Source: Flavobacterium agri
GTDB lineage: Bacteria > Bacteroidota > Bacteroidia > Flavobacteriales > Flavobacteriaceae
Length of the DNA stretch: 64,000 nt
NCBI RefSeq assembly: GCF_013401995.1
Contig: NZ_JACBJI010000008.1
Location: forward strand, 115,695-179,694
Direction of reading: 5' to 3'
The notes beneath the pieces were generated by a model that was not told where the DNA came from, did no database searches, and was given only the letters and a program-made list of their open reading frames with translations. Of this stretch, positions 40,908-49,551 are shown one piece after another. Made by a program: the position numbers and the translations under genes. Numbering within the stretch: position 1 is the stretch's first letter; every line of letters starts with the position of its first letter.

Positions 40908-41717
40908 ATGAATTACCAACAATATCAGCCTTCGGAAAGGTTGTCGCCTTTTGTAAAATACCTTTGGACACTCGAAAGCTCGAGTGACGATGCACCTCAT
41001 TCGCGTGAACGCGTTTTCCCCGACGGTTGCATCGAGCTGCTTTTCCATTATGGCGACCTGTTCACCAAATTTGACGAAAACGGGACGCAGATCCTGCAAC
41101 CGCGCAATTTCATCCACGGACAGATCAGGAATTTCATCGAATTGGAAGCGACGGGCAAAGTCGGAATGTTGAGCGTTCGCTTTCTCGCGGCGGGCCTGCA
41201 TCCTTTCGTCGATTTTGATGTGGACACGATAACGTCGAAAATCCTTTCCGTTTCCGAAGCTTGGCCAGACGGAGCATCTCTCGAACAAAAAATCGCCGAT
41301 TGTACCGATAATTCCCAACGCATCGCGATCGTAGAGGAATTCCTGGTTTCAAAACTCGATCTTGAAAAGTACGACAAGACCGTAGCCGATTGCGTCCAAA
41401 CGATTTCAGATGCCGGCGGAAACATTTCGATCGAAACGTTGGGCGAGAAATTCCACGTGAGCCCGAGACATTTGGAAAGGCGTTTTTTAAAAGCCGTCGG
41501 TTTGTCGCAAAAAGTTTTTTCAAGAATTGTCCGTTTCAACCAGGCGCTTAGCCTCATCGAACAGAAAGATTTCAGTACGTTTTCGAATGTGGCTTACGAT
41601 GGCGGATTTTACGACCAGGCACATTTTATCCGTGATTTCAAGGATTTGACGGGATTGAATCCAAAGCAATATTTTTCTGAAAATCTCGAAATGGTCAAAT
41701 TCTTCAACCTCGGATAA
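40908..41717 (+). CDS. AraC-family transcriptional regulator
   Basis: The 269-residue protein has an N-terminal sensor domain of the DUF6597 kind (YQPSERLSPFVKYLWTLES, HSRERVFPDGCIELLFHYGD) and a C-terminal AraC DNA-binding domain. Its two HTH units are ISIETLGEKFHVSPRHLERRF and FSTFSNVAYDGGFYDQAHFIRDFK joined, ending TGLNPKQYF. The ligand and targets are unknown. It stands between two lipoprotein genes that could be regulated by it. Confidence 0.88.
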   Translation: MNYQQYQPSERLSPFVKYLWTLESSSDDAPHSRERVFPDGCIELLFHYGDLFTKFDENGTQILQPRNFIHGQIRNFIELEATGKVGMLSVRFLAAGLHPFVDFDVDTITSKILSVSEAWPDGASLEQKIADCTDNSQRIAIVEEFLVSKLDLEKYDKTVADCVQTISDAGGNISIETLGEKFHVSPRHLERRFLKAVGLSQKVFSRIVRFNQALSLIEQKDFSTFSNVAYDGGFYDQAHFIRDFKDLTGLNPKQYFSENLEMVKFFNLG

Positions 41718-41777
41718 AGTCGGATTTTTACAATTTTCGAATCGCGCCAAAAACCATATTTGCAAAAACACATCGAC

Positions 41778-42281
41778 ATGAAAAAAATTACGCTTACCCT
41801 TATGACTTTGGCCATCTTAGGATGTTCCGACAAAAAGAAGGAAACCGAACCCGCTTCTGAAGCCAAAACGTCCGTGGCTTCGAATCTCGACGACGCGAAA
41901 TGGCTGCTCGGAAAATGGCAGGACGTTTCCGAAGAAGGCACGCTTACCGAAACCTGGACACCCGAATCAGACTCTTCGTATGCCGCGACGAGCTTTTTCA
42001 TTACCGGAAAAGATACCGCTTTTGCCGAAACCGTGCGTTTGTCGCATCGCGACGGCAACCTGATTTATATCGTGACGACAAAAAGTCAAAACGACGAGAA
42101 ACCTGTAGAGTTTGCGTTGACTTCGGTTTCGGATAAACAACTCGTTTTTGAAAATCCGAAGCACGATTATCCGACCAAAATCACGTATGAGAATTATGGC
42201 GATTCTATGAAAGCTTGGATTTCGGGCAAGAAACTCGGGGTCGAGAACAAAGAGGAATTTCCGATGAAGAAGGTGAAGTAA
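41778..42281 (+). CDS. DUF6265-like lipoprotein
   Basis: The 167-residue protein begins with a lipoprotein signal MKKITLTLMTLAILGC (cysteine 16). After a charged linker comes the DUF6265-like domain with AKWLLGKWQDVSEEGTLTETW, SDSSYAATSFFITGKDTAF, NLIYIVTTKSQ and KQLVFENPKHDYPTKITY. The predicted fold is a small lipocalin-like beta barrel. Role unknown. A start at 41760 is possible but spoils the signal. Confidence 0.75.
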   Translation: MKKITLTLMTLAILGCSDKKKETEPASEAKTSVASNLDDAKWLLGKWQDVSEEGTLTETWTPESDSSYAATSFFITGKDTAFAETVRLSHRDGNLIYIVTTKSQNDEKPVEFALTSVSDKQLVFENPKHDYPTKITYENYGDSMKAWISGKKLGVENKEEFPMKKVK

Positions 42282-42290
42282 GTCGAAAAA

Positions 42291-42325
42291 ATTCCAAATT
42301 CCAAATTCCAAATTCCAAATTCCAA
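42291..42325 (+). repeat. Five perfect tandem copies of ATTCCAA
   Basis: A 7-bp unit repeated five times without error just past the stop codon of the DUF6265 gene. Copy number could vary between strains by slippage. Confidence 0.9.
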
Positions 42326-42398
42326 TCGGTTTTTATAAAGAAGATTCCGACCAAATTTGGCAATAAGCACGCGTTCGTTTTCGTTAATCAATATAAGA

Positions 42399-42427
42399 AC
42401 TTGCCGTCTAAAATTTCGACGGCAAGT
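42399..42427 (+). promoter_or_regulatory. Stem-loop in the leader of exbD
   Basis: ACTTGCCGTC pairs perfectly with GACGGCAAGT around a 9-base loop, ending 29 bases before the exbD ATG and without a T-run. It may be an mRNA stability element or a site for control of translation. Confidence 0.5.
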
Positions 42428-42456
42428 CTATTTCCCTAACCTTAAAAACGAACACC

Positions 42457-42993
42457 ATGGCAGAATTGAACACAGGTGCCGCGAACGAAGGCGCCAAACG
42501 CAAAATCCGCAGCAAAAAATTGAGTTCGAGAGTCGATCTTACGGCAATGGTCGATCTGGCTTTCCTGCTCATCACGTTTTTCATGCTGACCACTTCGCTC
42601 ACCAAACCTCAGGCGATGGATTTGACTATGCCCGCAAACGGCGAATCATCTGCCGTAGACGAAAACCGCACCATGACCGTACTCATTGGCGAAAACGGAC
42701 AATTGAAAAGCTTTATGGGAATGGCCGCGAACGCCAAAACGAAAGAGTTGAAAGCGGGAACATCGGGTTTCAGGCAAGAAATTTTGGCAAACAAGAAAAA
42801 AGCGCTTGCCTATTCGGCGTCAATCGGTAGACCTGAAAGAGGTCTTATCGTATTGATCAAACCGGACACGAAATCGAATTACCGCAGTTTGGTGGACGTA
42901 CTCGACGAAATGGCGATTTCGGGCGTACAGACGTATGCGATCACCGATCTGACCAAAGAAGAAAAGACGCTGCTCAAACCCGAAAAATCCTAA
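42457..42993 (+). CDS. ExbD/TolR-family biopolymer transport protein (orphan)
   Basis: The 178-residue protein has one N-terminal membrane helix (VDLTAMVDLAFLLITFFMLTTSL joined). Asp34 in MVDLAF is the membrane aspartate that carries protons in ExbD and TolR. The periplasmic part ends with SNYRSLVDVLDEMAISGVQTYAITDL joined, the typical ExbD fold. ExbD works with ExbB and TonB in outer-membrane uptake, but neither partner lies nearby, so it must use an ExbB made elsewhere or serve another motor. It is a single-gene unit. Confidence 0.86.
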   Translation: MAELNTGAANEGAKRKIRSKKLSSRVDLTAMVDLAFLLITFFMLTTSLTKPQAMDLTMPANGESSAVDENRTMTVLIGENGQLKSFMGMAANAKTKELKAGTSGFRQEILANKKKALAYSASIGRPERGLIVLIKPDTKSNYRSLVDVLDEMAISGVQTYAITDLTKEEKTLLKPEKS

Positions 42994-42999
42994 AACAAA

Positions 43000-43030
43000 A
43001 AACCACCTTTTTACGGGTGGTTTTCTTTTT
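43000..43030. terminator. Bidirectional intrinsic terminator
   Basis: ACCACC pairs with GGTGGT around a 9-base loop, with A-run before and TTTCTTTTTT after. It serves exbD and the convergent pepD. Confidence 0.82.
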
Positions 43031-43033
43031 TCA

Positions 43034-44494
43034 TCAATTCCTCTCGGGAATGTTCTGCAGGATTTCCAACACGAATTTCCAATATTTCTGTGCCGAGGAA
43101 ATGCTCGCACGTTCGTCCGGGCTGTGCGCGCCGTGTATCGTCGGGCCGAAAGAGATCATGTCCATTCCCGGATAGTTCGTGCCCAAAATTCCGCACTCCA
43201 ATCCGGCATGGCAAGCGACGACTTTCGGTTCGTCACCGTTCTGTTTTTTATAGACGTCGACGAGTACTTTGAGGATTTCCGAACTCACGTTAGGTGTCCA
43301 ACCCGGATAACTTCCTGTAAAAGTCACTTCGTATCCGGCCAATGAAAATGCAGCTTTCAACGCATTTGCGAGGTCGAATTTCGATGATTCCACAGATGAT
43401 CGCGTCAAACATCCGATCATGATTTCACCGTCTTTCACCAAAACGCGCGCAATGTTGTTGGAAGTTTCGACCAAATCTTTCATATCGGCACTCATGCGAT
43501 ATACGCCATTATGAGCCGTATAAAGCGCCAAAATCAGTTTTTGTTGGGCGTCGACAGACATTACCTTATCTGGCGTATCAGTCTTTTCGATCACGATCTG
43601 CAGATTTTTCTCGGTAGTCGCGAATTCTGCCTTGATATCGGAAACCGTCTTTTCCATATCTCCCAAAAACTCGTCGACTTTGGCCTGCGGAAGCGCGACG
43701 ACCGCGACACTTTCACGCGGGATCGCATTGCGCAAACTTCCGCCGTCGACAGAAGAAACGCGCAAATCGAATTCTTCGAAAGTCTCGAACAACAAACGGT
43801 TCATGATTTTGTTCGCATTGCCCAATCCTTCGTGGATCTGCATGCCCGAATGCCCGCCGTTCAAACCTTTTACGGTAATTTTATATCCAGATGTATGCAA
43901 AGGCGCATATTCCCTTTCGTACGAACCTTTGGCCGTCACGTCGACTCCGCCTGCGCAACCGATGTCGATTTCGTCGTCTTCTTCGGTATCGAGATTGAGC
44001 AGGATTTCGCCTTGAAGAATGCCGCCTTTTAAGTTCAATGCGCCCGTCATGCCGGTTTCTTCATCGACTGTAAAAAGCGCTTCGATCGCCGGATGTGCAA
44101 TGTCTTTGGATTCGAGAATTGCCATGATCGTAGCCACGCCAAGACCGTTGTCCGCTCCGAGTGTCGTGCCTTTGGCCTTGACCCAATCGCCGTCTACGTA
44201 CATGTCGATGCCTTGTGTGTCGAAATCGAACACCGTATCGTTGTTCTTTTGGTGCACCATGTCGAGGTGGCCTTGCATTACGATTGATTTGCGGTTTTCC
44301 ATTCCCGGAGTCGCGGGTTTGCGGATGATCACGTTGCGGATTTCGTCCTCGAAAGTTTCAAGTCCGAGCGAGTTGCCGAAGTTCTTCATGAATTCGATCA
44401 CGCGCGCTTCCTTTTTCGAAGGACGGGGCACGGCGTTCAGGTCGGCGAATTTGTTCCAGAGCGGTTTGGGCTCGAGGTTTCTGATTTCTGACAT
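43034..44494 (-). CDS. pepD: Aminoacyl-histidine dipeptidase (M20C peptidase)
   Basis: The 486-residue cytoplasmic zinc enzyme cleaves dipeptides such as Xaa-His. Metal-site motifs of the M20 family are MQGHLDMVHQ (His and Asp), GTTLGADNGLGVA (bridging Asp), TVDEETGMTGA (catalytic Glu and metal Glu) and NLDTEEDDEIDIGCAGG. The late CHAGLECGILG and FGPTIHGAHSPDER supply the last His. The length is normal for PepD. It ends at a terminator shared with exbD. Confidence 0.93.
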   Translation of the reverse strand: MSEIRNLEPKPLWNKFADLNAVPRPSKKEARVIEFMKNFGNSLGLETFEDEIRNVIIRKPATPGMENRKSIVMQGHLDMVHQKNNDTVFDFDTQGIDMYVDGDWVKAKGTTLGADNGLGVATIMAILESKDIAHPAIEALFTVDEETGMTGALNLKGGILQGEILLNLDTEEDDEIDIGCAGGVDVTAKGSYEREYAPLHTSGYKITVKGLNGGHSGMQIHEGLGNANKIMNRLLFETFEEFDLRVSSVDGGSLRNAIPRESVAVVALPQAKVDEFLGDMEKTVSDIKAEFATTEKNLQIVIEKTDTPDKVMSVDAQQKLILALYTAHNGVYRMSADMKDLVETSNNIARVLVKDGEIMIGCLTRSSVESSKFDLANALKAAFSLAGYEVTFTGSYPGWTPNVSSEILKVLVDVYKKQNGDEPKVVACHAGLECGILGTNYPGMDMISFGPTIHGAHSPDERASISSAQKYWKFVLEILQNIPERN

Positions 44495-44616
44495 TTTACT
44501 GATTTGTTGATTCGAAGTTTATCTGCGCAATGAAACTTTAGCACTTTGGCGCCAAGCACTTCAGCACTGCGTAAAGTTACAAGTTGTTATCTTTACAGGA
44601 AAGTGATTGTCGCCTT

Positions 44617-45678
44617 ATGCACAAAAAATATAGGTTGCCGGTATTTCTTTTGGCACAAATTATTGTAATTCAAATCCTTTCGATTTTCCCCGAATTTGTA
44701 GAAAAGTACTACAGCAACGGCTTGTATGTCTGGATTTCATCGGCAGAAAGATGGCTTTTCGGATGGATTCCGTTCTCATTCGGCGATATACTATATGGTG
44801 TCGTAATCCTTTTTCTGATCCGATGGTTGTGGAAACGCCGCAAAACCTGGAAAATCCAATGGAAAGACAATCTTCTCAAACTCGTCGGATTCGTATCTGT
44901 ATTCTATTTCCTGTTCAACCTGTTGTGGGCGATGAACTACCATCGTGTGAAATTGCCCGAAAAAATGGGTTTCGGCACCGAATATTCCGACACCGACCTG
45001 CTCGCCTTCACCCAAAAACTTATCTCCAAAACCAATGCTTTACATCTCGAAATCACTAGAGATGCGAACGCTAAAGTCGTAAATCCGCACAACCAGGAAG
45101 AAATATTCGTACTCAACCATTCGGCTTACGAAAAATTGGCGCATTCGTATGCGTTCTTTTCTCCGGGAAAACCGGGCGTCAAAAAATCGCTGATCAGTTT
45201 ACCGCTGAGCTATATGGGTTTTTCGGGTTACCTGAATCCGTTTACGAACGAAGCGCAGGTGAACGATTTGGTCCCGATGTATTCGTTTCCGGCAACCTCA
45301 TCGCACGAAATGGCGCACCAAATTGGGTATGCTAGTGAAAGTGAGGCGAATTTCGTAGGTTTTTTGGCTGCAATCGGCAGCGATGATGCTTATTTGAGGT
45401 ATTCGGGATATACGCTCGCGTTGAAGTATTGCCTGCGAAGCATCGAAGCGAGAAACGAAAAAACCGCTTTGGATTTACTGAAATCGATCAACCCCGGAAT
45501 CCGAAAAAACTTCAGGGAAAGCAAAGTGTTCTGGGAAAGCTACGAATCATTCGTAGAATCGGGATTCAAATTTTTCTACGACAATTTCCTAAAGGCGAAC
45601 AAACAGGAAGAAGGTTTAGAAAGTTACAGCCGGTTTGTCGACCTGATGGTGAATTTTTACAGATCGCGACCTTTATAA
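44617..45678 (+). CDS. DUF3810 membrane protein with HExxH metallopeptidase motif
   Basis: The 353-residue protein has three N-terminal membrane helices (PVFLLAQIIVIQILSIF, FGDILYGVVILFLIRWLW, LLKLVGFVSVFYFLFNLLW) and then a large domain. SSHEMAHQIGYASESEANFVG, at about residues 230-250, shows HEMAH plus a downstream glutamate, the zinc-binding layout of gluzincin peptidases. DUF3810 proteins are conserved in Bacteroidota and untested to my knowledge. The start MHKKYRLP is preferred over an upstream frame at 44584. The next gene follows after 24 bases. Confidence 0.82.
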   Translation: MHKKYRLPVFLLAQIIVIQILSIFPEFVEKYYSNGLYVWISSAERWLFGWIPFSFGDILYGVVILFLIRWLWKRRKTWKIQWKDNLLKLVGFVSVFYFLFNLLWAMNYHRVKLPEKMGFGTEYSDTDLLAFTQKLISKTNALHLEITRDANAKVVNPHNQEEIFVLNHSAYEKLAHSYAFFSPGKPGVKKSLISLPLSYMGFSGYLNPFTNEAQVNDLVPMYSFPATSSHEMAHQIGYASESEANFVGFLAAIGSDDAYLRYSGYTLALKYCLRSIEARNEKTALDLLKSINPGIRKNFRESKVFWESYESFVESGFKFFYDNFLKANKQEEGLESYSRFVDLMVNFYRSRPL

Positions 45679-45702
45679 TATTCAAAACATCCTGACCATC
45701 AT

Positions 45703-47016
45703 ATGGATATTTCTACAAAAAAATTGGATGCGCTTCCCAAAATCGGCGAACTCAACGACCTCTGCCGTGCTTTGGCCACGCTTGACGCCATTTTGTGCCG
45801 CGAATGGGCACAGCGCTACTATTCGTACAACAATGCGTGGGACAAAAAAGCCGGTGAAGAAGTCTTCCAGATGCAAAACGGCCAAGGCGACGATTTCTTC
45901 ATATTGTTCAACTCCCATGGCGCGATCATCAACGGGTTCGCCGTCGAAAGCGAAATGAGCGAATGGTACGAGCGCGAAGTGAAACCCACGACTTTCACCG
46001 AAAAACTCAGCAGCCTTTTCGGCAAAAAGAAAAAAGCGTTTCTCGAACAAGACGTCTGGAAAGGCATAATCGATTCGGTTCCCGAAGAATTTCGCGAATT
46101 CATTACCGAAGAACCCATAAAATCCAAAGGGACGACGTTCTGCGTCTGGCGTAAATTCAGCGACGACCGATGGAAAATAGGCGAAATCGAATTCCCCGAC
46201 AGCGAATACCGAGACGGAAGCCAGGATTTCCTTTATATACTCGACGACAACCCGTCGACTTATCGTGAATGGGCGCTCGAATATTACGAAATCGAGCCAT
46301 CACGATTGACTCTCGAAATGGTAAAACACGTTTACGACCACAAGTCGGTAAACCAAGAATTCGTGCTGGCAATGAATCCGGTGATTAAAGATTGGGACGA
46401 ATTGGCGAAAGATCTCGACGAGATCGGTTATGCGCATACGATCGGCATGGAGCAGCAAAATCCATTGGAAGGCCCGACATTCTTCGAAGGCGTTACGGAA
46501 GACATTCTAAATCCTGTAAATCTCGAACCGCACGAGTGGCGTAAGAAACTCAAATCGACCATAGGCGGTATGAAATTCCGCATCAAATATTATGGGAAAC
46601 AGCATCAGGAATACCCGAACCTGATCGTCTCTACCGACTTCGCTCCCGCTTTCGTGGTCGCCGTCTGTGAAACCTCGGGACAGGAAATCACGTTGTTCGA
46701 CGGCTGTAGATTCGGTTACAACGCGTTGTTCTGCGACACTTTTACCCACGAACAACTCCACGACCGACCTTTGGACCGTTTCTACAAAGACGCAACAGGA
46801 AACGAGGTTTTCGAAATCGTCATCTCTACTTACAACGGAATCGACTACGATGACGAGTTCGGCGATCTCGTCGATGAAGACGGGATGATAGAACTTGCGG
46901 ATGGTTCGCTTACCGAATTCGACACTGCCAAACGCGACGGTTTCGATACGATGCAGGTTTGGATAACCGATAACCGAGGTGAAACGTACGAATTGATTTC
47001 GGAAGAACTCGCCTGA
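45703..47016 (+). CDS. Large hypothetical protein of unknown family
   Basis: The 437-residue soluble protein is acidic and rich in aromatic residues. Parts that stand out are CREWAQRYYSYNNAWDKKAGEEVFQMQNGQGDDFFILFN joined, DGSQDFLYILDDNPSTYREWALEYYEI joined (helical), and the C-terminal part from about 350 with FDGCRFGYNALFCDTF and ISTYNGIDYDDEFGDLVDEDG. It lacks signal peptide, membrane helices and repeats, and I recognise no domain. It may be translated with the DUF3810 gene. Confidence 0.72.
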   Translation: MDISTKKLDALPKIGELNDLCRALATLDAILCREWAQRYYSYNNAWDKKAGEEVFQMQNGQGDDFFILFNSHGAIINGFAVESEMSEWYEREVKPTTFTEKLSSLFGKKKKAFLEQDVWKGIIDSVPEEFREFITEEPIKSKGTTFCVWRKFSDDRWKIGEIEFPDSEYRDGSQDFLYILDDNPSTYREWALEYYEIEPSRLTLEMVKHVYDHKSVNQEFVLAMNPVIKDWDELAKDLDEIGYAHTIGMEQQNPLEGPTFFEGVTEDILNPVNLEPHEWRKKLKSTIGGMKFRIKYYGKQHQEYPNLIVSTDFAPAFVVAVCETSGQEITLFDGCRFGYNALFCDTFTHEQLHDRPLDRFYKDATGNEVFEIVISTYNGIDYDDEFGDLVDEDGMIELADGSLTEFDTAKRDGFDTMQVWITDNRGETYELISEELA

Positions 47017-47134
47017 TATCATTTGTCGACTTTTGGCTATTCCAGCATAGAATCAATCGATTGGGATATTGTTTTGCAATCACTTACATTTATGAAAATC
47101 TAACGGCAAATCAAATTTCAAATCTAAAACTACA

Positions 47135-49399
47135 ATGGAAAACGGATCAAACGACATCAGCAAATGCCCGTTCCACAACCAGCAAAACGTTGGCGGAGGC
47201 GGCACTCGGAACACCGATTGGTGGCCGAACCAACTAAAACTGAACATCCTTCGCCAAAATTCGTCCTTGTCAAACCCTATGGACAAGGATTTCAACTATG
47301 CCGAAGCGTTCAACAGCCTTGACCTTGAAGCGGTTAAAAAAGACCTGCACGCACTCATGACCGACTCCCAAGATTGGTGGCCGGCCGATTTCGGGCATTA
47401 CGGAGGGCTTTTCATACGTATGGCGTGGCACAGCGCGGGCACGTATCGAGTCGGTGACGGACGCGGAGGCGCTGGAGCCGGACTGCAACGTTTCGCTCCA
47501 CTAAACAGCTGGCCCGACAACGTGAGCCTCGACAAAGCGCGCCGGTTGCTTTGGCCGATCAAACAGAAATACGGCAACAAGATTTCGTGGGCCGACCTCA
47601 TGATCCTTACCGGAAATATCGCGCTCGAATCGATGGGTTTCAGAACGTTTGGTTTCGCCGGCGGACGCGAAGACCTTTGGGAAGCCGACGAATCGGTTTT
47701 TTGGGGTTCGGAAACGACTTGGCTCGGTAATGAAGACCGATACCGTCAAGGTGTAGAAGGTGTCAGCGGTCGCGGAATCGTTTCTTCGGACGAGGATGCC
47801 GACGGAGCGATCCATTCGCACGGTCTTGAAAAACCGCTCGCCGCCGCCCACATGGGACTTATTTACGTGAATCCCGAAGGTCCGGACGGAAATCCGGATC
47901 CGATAAGAGCCGCGCACGACATTCGCGAAACCTTCGGACGAATGGCGATGGACGACGAGGAAACCGTAGCGTTGATCGCCGGCGGACACAGTTTCGGAAA
48001 AACACACGGAGCCGCTTCGTCCGATCACGTAGGCAAAGAACCAGAAGCCGCCGACATTGGCTTACAAGGTTTCGGATGGCAAAATAATTTCCAATCTGGA
48101 AAAGGCCCGGACACGATTACGAGCGGACTCGAAGTGATCTGGACGAAAACACCGACGCAATGGAGCAACAATTTCTTCGAAAACCTGTTCGGGTTCGAAT
48201 GGGAGTTGACCAAAAGCCCCGCAGGCGCACACCAATGGGTCGCCAAAGACGCCGATTCGATCATTCCCGATGCGTACGACAGTTCCAAAAAACACAAACC
48301 GGCCATGCTCACGACCGACCTTTCGCTAAGATTCGATCCGGCTTATGAGAAAATTTCGCGCCGTTTCCTCGAAAATCCAGACCAATTCGCCGATGCTTTC
48401 GCACGCGCGTGGTTCAAACTGACGCATCGCGATATGGGGCCGATCGAGCGCTACCTCGGGCCCGACGTACCTAAAGAACGACTGCTTTGGCAAGATCCGA
48501 TACCGGCTGTCGATCACGAACTGGTGAATCAAAACGATATTTCAGATCTGAAATCAAAAATAGTAGTATCGGGATTAAGTATATCCGAGCTCGTCTCCAC
48601 CGCTTGGGCATCGGCCTCGACTTTCCGTGGGTCGGACAAACGCGGAGGCGCGAACGGCGCACGCTTAAGGCTTGAGCCTCAAAAGAACTGGCAGGCGAAC
48701 AATCCAGCCCAACTTCAAAAGGTATTGTCGGTATTGGAACGCATTGCGCAGGAATTCAATTCGGCTCAAAACGGCAAGAAAATATCGTTGGCCGACCTTA
48801 TCGTTTTAGGTGGTTGCGCCGCGGTAGAAAAAGCCGCAAAAGATGCCGGACAAAGCGTATCGGTAACGTTCAGGCCAGGTCGTACGGATGCTTCGCAAGA
48901 ACAGACCGACGTCGAATCTTTCGCTTTTCTCGAGCCTGTGGCCGACGGTTTCCGCAATTACCGCAAATCGAAATCGTCTGTATCTACCGAAGAATTCCTT
49001 ATCGACAAAGCGCAACTCCTCACGCTTTCAGCTCCGGAATTGACGGTATTGGTCGGCGGAATGCGCGTATTAGACACGAACTTCGACGGATCGAAGCACG
49101 GCGTATTCACCTCGACGCCGGGCCAGCTTACCAATGATTTCTTCGTGAACCTGCTCGACATGCGTACCGAATGGAAAGCCGCTTCCCAGGACCGCGAACT
49201 TTATGAAGGACGCGACCGCACCACGGGATCGGCCAAATGGACTGCCACGCGCGCCGACCTTGTTTTCGGCTCGAACTCGGAATTGCGCGCCATAGCCGAA
49301 ATTTATGCGAGTGCCGACGCCAAAACCAAGTTCGTTCAGGATTTTGCCAAAACATGGAGCAAAGTCATGGAACTCGATCGGTTCGACATCAAAAAATGA
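47135..49399 (+). CDS. katG: Catalase-peroxidase
   Basis: The 754-residue bifunctional haem enzyme breaks down hydrogen peroxide. The distal site is FIRMAWHSAGTYR with Arg95, Trp98 and His99. The Tyr of IYVNPEGPDG and the Met of GRMAMDDEET complete the Met-Tyr-Trp cross-link needed for catalase activity. The proximal haem ligand is in ALIAGGHSFGKTHG. A second, haem-free peroxidase-like half follows from about residue 430. No signal peptide, so cytoplasmic. Its own terminator follows; a near-consensus TACATTTA at 47084 may be the -7 box. Confidence 0.97.
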   Translation: MENGSNDISKCPFHNQQNVGGGGTRNTDWWPNQLKLNILRQNSSLSNPMDKDFNYAEAFNSLDLEAVKKDLHALMTDSQDWWPADFGHYGGLFIRMAWHSAGTYRVGDGRGGAGAGLQRFAPLNSWPDNVSLDKARRLLWPIKQKYGNKISWADLMILTGNIALESMGFRTFGFAGGREDLWEADESVFWGSETTWLGNEDRYRQGVEGVSGRGIVSSDEDADGAIHSHGLEKPLAAAHMGLIYVNPEGPDGNPDPIRAAHDIRETFGRMAMDDEETVALIAGGHSFGKTHGAASSDHVGKEPEAADIGLQGFGWQNNFQSGKGPDTITSGLEVIWTKTPTQWSNNFFENLFGFEWELTKSPAGAHQWVAKDADSIIPDAYDSSKKHKPAMLTTDLSLRFDPAYEKISRRFLENPDQFADAFARAWFKLTHRDMGPIERYLGPDVPKERLLWQDPIPAVDHELVNQNDISDLKSKIVVSGLSISELVSTAWASASTFRGSDKRGGANGARLRLEPQKNWQANNPAQLQKVLSVLERIAQEFNSAQNGKKISLADLIVLGGCAAVEKAAKDAGQSVSVTFRPGRTDASQEQTDVESFAFLEPVADGFRNYRKSKSSVSTEEFLIDKAQLLTLSAPELTVLVGGMRVLDTNFDGSKHGVFTSTPGQLTNDFFVNLLDMRTEWKAASQDRELYEGRDRTTGSAKWTATRADLVFGSNSELRAIAEIYASADAKTKFVQDFAKTWSKVMELDRFDIKK

Positions 49400-49418
49400 T
49401 AGGATTTCCTCAAAATAA

Positions 49419-49446
49419 AAGGCGCTCTTGTAGTGCCTTTTTTTGT
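49419..49446 (+). terminator. Intrinsic terminator of katG
   Basis: AGGCGCT pairs with AGTGCCT (one G-U) around CTTGT and is followed by seven T residues. Confidence 0.8.
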
Positions 49447-49551
49447 TTCCCAAAGTCCGATATGCGATTCCGTCCGAATTAACGTTGGTAAATGTTTTAC
49501 GGAACTTAAATTTTGACCAACTTTAAGCCTTAATTCGTTTCGCTTTTTTCG

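Noticed and set aside
42291..42325. Possible CRISPR-like repeat
   Set aside because: The 7-bp units are contiguous with no spacers, and no cas genes are present.
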